From: DASVTU01 sp036387415
Lineage (GTDB): Bacteria; Acidobacteriota; Blastocatellia; Pyrinomonadales; Pyrinomonadaceae
Direction: 5' to 3'
DNA: 64,000 bases
Assembly (NCBI GenBank): GCA_036387415.1
Contig: DASVTU010000034.1
Location: 1 to 64,000, forward strand
Under the pieces are notes generated by a model. That model did no database searches. It was not told the DNA's origin and was given only the letters and a program-made list of their open reading frames with translations. This document shows positions 60,834 through 64,000 of this stretch, in pieces; the stretch's first letter is position 1; the number at the start of each line of letters is the position of its first letter. The position numbers were made by a program, and so were the translations under genes.

Positions 60834-61718
60834 ATGAAGAACAAGAACGAGAGAGCAGTGGTGCATCAAGCGGCGCATGGCGGGTCGGCTTCGAGCGAGG
60901 GGCAGGTGCATGGATTGTTGCCGGTATTGGAAGCGTTGCGGGCGGGGAATCGTCCGGTGGAGCGCATCACGTTGGCGGAGGGAGCGCACGAAGGTCGTCT
61001 GCGGGAGTTGATGGAACTGGCGCGGCGTGCGCGTGTGCCGGTGCGACGTGCGCCGCGTGCGGAGTTGCAGAGGATGGCGGCGGGCGCGAACCATCAGGGC
61101 GTGATTGCGACGGTCGCGGCGGCAAGTTATCGTGATGCAGACGAGTTGTTGGATGCGCTGTCGGCGCGGGTCGGTGCGGACGATGCGCCGCTCGCGCTGG
61201 TGCTCGACGGCGTGGAAGACCCGCGCAATCTCGGCGCGATTATCAGGACGGCGGAATGTGCGGGCGTCGATGCGCTGTTTGTGCCGGAGCGACGCGCCGC
61301 AGGGTTGACCGAGACGGTCGCGAAGGCTTCGGCGGGAGCGTTGGAGTATCTTCCGGTGGCGCGCGTGGGCAACGTCGTGCGGTTGGTCGAGGATATGAAG
61401 GAGCGTGCCATCTGGACGGTCGGGACGGCGGCAGACGCTGGATTGGACTACACGGCCTGGGATTGGACGCAGCCCTGCGCGCTCCTCTTGGGCGGCGAGG
61501 GCGCGGGCTTGCGTCGTCTGGTGCGCGAGCGTTGTGATGCGTTGGTGCGTATCCCTCTGCGCGGTCGCATCTCGTCGCTCAACGTGTCGGTCGCCGCAGG
61601 CATCGTGCTCTATGAAGCCGTCCGGCAACGAACCGCGCGCCTCGCCGACGCGTATAAGAATGTGCAGACGGAGAAACAAGCCAACCCCGATATGCAGACA
61701 GAGAACGAAGCGACTTGA
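60834..61718 (+). CDS. rlmB: 23S rRNA (guanosine-2'-O-)-methyltransferase RlmB / TrmH family
   Basis: A 294-residue SPOUT (TrmH) methyltransferase. An N-terminal substrate-binding domain (VHGLLPVLEALRAGNRPVERI) is followed by the knotted catalytic domain with motif 1 (LDGVEDPRNLGAIIRTAECAG), motif 2 (LLLGGEGAGLRRLVRE) and motif 3 (RISSLNVSVAAGIVLYEAVRQ). It probably 2'-O-methylates G2251-type residues of 23S rRNA; tRNA specificity is possible. A degenerate repeat arm (GACAGTA/GACAGAA/GCCAGCA) directly abuts the ATG and leaves no clear Shine-Dalgarno. The C-terminal 25 residues are polar and probably disordered. Confidence 0.92.
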   Translation: MKNKNERAVVHQAAHGGSASSEGQVHGLLPVLEALRAGNRPVERITLAEGAHEGRLRELMELARRARVPVRRAPRAELQRMAAGANHQGVIATVAAASYRDADELLDALSARVGADDAPLALVLDGVEDPRNLGAIIRTAECAGVDALFVPERRAAGLTETVAKASAGALEYLPVARVGNVVRLVEDMKERAIWTVGTAADAGLDYTAWDWTQPCALLLGGEGAGLRRLVRERCDALVRIPLRGRISSLNVSVAAGIVLYEAVRQRTARLADAYKNVQTEKQANPDMQTENEAT

Positions 61719-61903
61719 AGAACGATGTGATGAACAACGCGACAAATGCCCCTTATGAAGAGTTGCAATGGGGAATCCGAAAAGAAAACTCAGCGTATGG
61801 ATTTTGAAAAGAAGGTTGGCCGCGTCGGAGTTTGAGGGGTTGGGATGCGGAGTTTGAAAATCGGAGACGCGGGTTTGGTTGGCGATGTGGGAGGGAAATG
61901 CCG

Positions 61904-62434
61904 ATGTACTGTCCAAGATGTGCGACAGCAAATCTCGACAATGCGCGTTTCTGTCGTGCGTGTGGTGCGGACATCAGTCTTGTCCCGCAGGCGATGACGG
62001 GGCACTTGTCGAGAGAGACACACGGCGCGTCGGAAGTTGAAGATGAAAGTCGCGGACGCAAGCGGCGCCGTCGCAGAGAGAAAGCACCGCCGAGCCTCGA
62101 AGGCGTCCTCAAAAACGTCTTTACGGGCATCGCGTTTATGCTGATTTTCGTGGTGGGTCTACTCTTCTTCCGGCGCGATTTTATACTCTTTTTCTGGGCG
62201 ATAATTCCGGGATTGGCATGCATCGGCGAAGCCATCGGCCAGTACATTCGCCTCAACCAGGAACGCGCCGCGCTCGCTCCTCCGTCCTACGCGCAACCGT
62301 CGATGGCGATGCCTCCGCCGACACGCGCAAGCGCCTTGCCTCCGCCTGACACGTCGGAAATCATCGCGCCTCCGTCGAGCGTCACCGAAGGCACGACGCG
62401 CCATCTCGGAGTGCGTCGTGAACGAATGGAATAA
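61904..62434 (+). CDS. Zinc-ribbon membrane protein ending in SVTEGTTRHL-type motif
   Basis: About 176 residues from the ATG at 61904 (GGGAGGG 8 bases upstream; ATG at 61898 also possible). A zinc ribbon MYCPRCATANLDNARFCRAC opens it. A basic linker (RGRKRRRRREK), two spans (about 71-90 and 94-112), and a Pro-rich tail with SVTEGTTRHLGVRR follow. It is paralogous to the next gene: ribbon, two spans and tail are in the same order. Function unknown; the ribbon and tail should be cytoplasmic if both ends face the same side. Confidence 0.75.
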   Translation: MYCPRCATANLDNARFCRACGADISLVPQAMTGHLSRETHGASEVEDESRGRKRRRRREKAPPSLEGVLKNVFTGIAFMLIFVVGLLFFRRDFILFFWAIIPGLACIGEAIGQYIRLNQERAALAPPSYAQPSMAMPPPTRASALPPPDTSEIIAPPSSVTEGTTRHLGVRRERME

Positions 62435-62446
62435 GGGAGTTGCTAA

Positions 62447-63205
62447 ATGTATTGTCCGAAATGTGGGTCGCAAAACATCGAGGGCGCGAAATTTTGTCGT
62501 GCGTGCGGCGCAGACATCGTGGCCGTGTTGGAACAGTTGACGGGTCGCCTGCCGCAAGACCGCGACGAACACTCACGCGCCAACGCAGAGCAAGCCGCAC
62601 GCAAGCCGACCGCCTTCGCTGACGACGAAGCGACGGGCGACGCGCCGCGCACGGGCGACCCATCCTGGGAATCGATGTTTGGTTGGATGGCGAAATCTCC
62701 GCCGCGCCCGCCGCTCGCGCCCATGATAAAGTTTGGACGCATAGGCGACGAGACTGGAAAATTGTCGGGCAAGCGTGGGCGCAGAAAAGAGTCGAAGACG
62801 AAAGAGGCGAAGATTGAAGACGGCATCCAGAGTTTCTTCTGGGGCATCGGTTTTTTGTGCGTCGCCATCGCCATCGGCCTATTCATGCCGGGCGGTCGGT
62901 TCTGGTGGTTCTGGATGCTGCTTCCGGCCTTCGGTTTTATGGGCGGCGGCATGGCGGAGATTGTGCGTGCGAGACTGACGCAACGCATGTCGCCTTCGTC
63001 CGATTGGTCGGGCGCGATGGACAACTCAGCACAGATGCCGCGACAGACCGCGCCACACTCTGACCTCAATCCCTCTTCGCCGGAGCGTTCCACTTCGGCC
63101 ATCTTCCAACCGCCACCGCAGGGCAGCGTCACCGAAGGCACGACGCGCCATCTCGACCCGCGCAATCCCACGCCCGCCGCGTCCGAGCGCCCGTGGGAAA
63201 AGTGA
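62447..63205 (+). CDS. Zinc-ribbon membrane protein, paralogue of the preceding gene
   Basis: A 252-residue protein with the same plan: N-terminal zinc ribbon (MYCPKCGSQNIEGAKFCRAC), disordered charged region (to about 125), two spans (about 128-145 and 149-167) and a Pro/Ser-rich tail carrying SVTEGTTRHLDPRN near the C-terminus. The ribbon shows about 60-70 percent identity by eye with the previous gene, and the CRACGADI end is identical. It lies 12 bases after it, so the pair is an operon and probably a tandem duplication. Confidence 0.78.
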   Translation: MYCPKCGSQNIEGAKFCRACGADIVAVLEQLTGRLPQDRDEHSRANAEQAARKPTAFADDEATGDAPRTGDPSWESMFGWMAKSPPRPPLAPMIKFGRIGDETGKLSGKRGRRKESKTKEAKIEDGIQSFFWGIGFLCVAIAIGLFMPGGRFWWFWMLLPAFGFMGGGMAEIVRARLTQRMSPSSDWSGAMDNSAQMPRQTAPHSDLNPSSPERSTSAIFQPPPQGSVTEGTTRHLDPRNPTPAASERPWEK

Positions 63206-63242
63206 AACCGTTCGCGCGTCGTGCCGCCGCGAAGCCTCAAGC

Positions 63243-64000
63243 ATGGTCCCCGAAGAACGTCGCCAACTCACTGTGAACGAACGCGTCCACACACGCATCT
63301 GCGTCCCCGTCTGCGTCGCGCACGCGCGCGAACTAGCGCCGTCGGTCGAACGCGCCGCCACCCTCGCCGATGTCATCGAACTGCGTCTCGATTGTCTGCC
63401 CGAAGATGAATTCGCGTCGGCGTTGGAGCAATTACCGTCAATGCTCGACGCGTACCGGCAGCCGTTCATCCTCACATTGCGCCCCGCCGAACAAGGCGGG
63501 CATCGTCCTCTCACGCTCGACGAGCGTGCGCGTTTTTGGAGTGAGTTTGCACGGTCGCGCCTCGTCTCGTCGGCGGCGCATGACAGGCTTTTGTTCGACA
63601 TCGAACACGACCTGTTGCTTCGAGGCAATCTTCATGTACGCGAAGACGACTGGCAGCGCATCGTCTGTTCGTTTCACGACTTCAACGTGACCGACGCGGC
63701 GACGCTCGATGCCGTCTACATGCAGATGGCCGCAACGTCCGCACGCATCCTCAAGATTGCCGCGCATGCCAATTCCATCACCGATTGCCTCGTCGTCTTT
63801 CGTCTACTCGAACGCGCGCGGCGCGAGGGACGCGAAATGATTGCCATTGCGATGGGCGAGGCCGGAATCGCGACGCGCATCCTCGCGCCATCGCGCGGCG
63901 CGCATCTCACCTTCGGCGCATTGGACGACGCGAGACGAACCGCGCCCGCGCAGTTGAGCGCCGACGAACTGCGTCGTCTTTATCGCATCGACTCCATCGA
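63243..64000 (+). CDS. aroD: Type I 3-dehydroquinate dehydratase, 5' part
   Basis: The gene runs off the right edge; 252 codons are present from the ATG at 63243 (a GTG at 63273 is an alternative). It catalyses the third step of the shikimate pathway by Schiff base chemistry. Visible are RICVPVCVAHARELA, VIELRLDCLPEDE, FILTLRPAEQGG, the catalytic His in RIVCSFHDF and the Schiff-base Lys in RILKIAAHANS, then EMIAIAMGEAGIATRILAPSRGAHLTFGAL. Past this point it may continue into an AroE (shikimate dehydrogenase) fusion, which cannot be seen here. Confidence 0.9.
   Translation, partial: MVPEERRQLTVNERVHTRICVPVCVAHARELAPSVERAATLADVIELRLDCLPEDEFASALEQLPSMLDAYRQPFILTLRPAEQGGHRPLTLDERARFWSEFARSRLVSSAAHDRLLFDIEHDLLLRGNLHVREDDWQRIVCSFHDFNVTDAATLDAVYMQMAATSARILKIAAHANSITDCLVVFRLLERARREGREMIAIAMGEAGIATRILAPSRGAHLTFGALDDARRTAPAQLSADELRRLYRIDSI

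Overview
The window looks like chromosomal DNA from a GC-rich Gram-negative bacterium, most probably an Acidobacteriota member of the Blastocatellia/Pyrinomonas type. This is an inference. It rests on LPS genes (lpxC, kdsD), carboxypeptidase-regulatory-like secreted proteins, an abundance of zinc-ribbon/FHA/Ser-Thr kinase genes, an S46 peptidase, an AtpD insertion like that of Bacteroidota-type enzymes, and tandem-heptamer intergenic hairpins. No rRNA, tRNA, CRISPR, prophage or insertion sequence was seen.

Layout. 1-5.2 kb: 5' part of ruvB, atpC and atpD (minus strand), a small acidic protein, and the catalytic chain of methylmalonyl-CoA mutase with a strong terminator. 5.2-15.1 kb: a secreted class C beta-lactamase-like hydrolase with TPRs, two Opp/Dpp ATPases, a Yip1 membrane protein, and a MacAB-like efflux operon (adaptor, ATPase, two permeases). 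15.5-22.6 kb: a signalling block on the plus strand with a zinc-ribbon/FHA protein, a Ser/Thr kinase with two zinc ribbons and an FHA domain, an RDD membrane protein, a zinc-ribbon/TPR protein and an FHA-GAF-PP2C phosphatase. 22.6-32.3 kb: a VapBC-type pair, a stand-alone PolX N-terminal HhH protein, an S46 dipeptidyl-peptidase, a 926-residue secreted protein, PcrA helicase and an isochorismatase-family hydrolase. 32.5-42.2 kb: two carboxypeptidase-regulatory-like proteins, a GT39-like membrane glycosyltransferase, kdsD, a secreted protein, a GNAT and lpxC. 42.5-50.8 kb: polA, a sensor histidine kinase, DUF4037, DUF1622, hemL and an Arg-rich secreted protein. 51-64 kb: CrtC/AttH-like protein, RqcH, a zinc-ribbon RDD protein, signal peptidase I, DUF2203, a NYN nuclease, a lipoprotein, three more zinc-ribbon proteins, RlmB, and the 5' part of aroD.

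The most striking non-coding feature is a family of at least 16 intergenic imperfect hairpins. Each arm is built from a degenerate tandem repeat of about 7 bp (8-9 bp in some). The unit sequence differs from site to site, but within a site the two arms are complementary. They sit next to stop codons, and several abut or overlap a start codon (atpC, pcrA, RDD, FHA-PP2C).

Most genes are ordinary housekeeping genes. The parts that deserve attention are the hairpin family, the kinase/FHA/phosphatase block with its recurring zinc ribbons, the two paralogues ending in SVTEGTTRHL, and the altered O-helix of DNA polymerase I. All calls are from reading the sequence; no database search was run.
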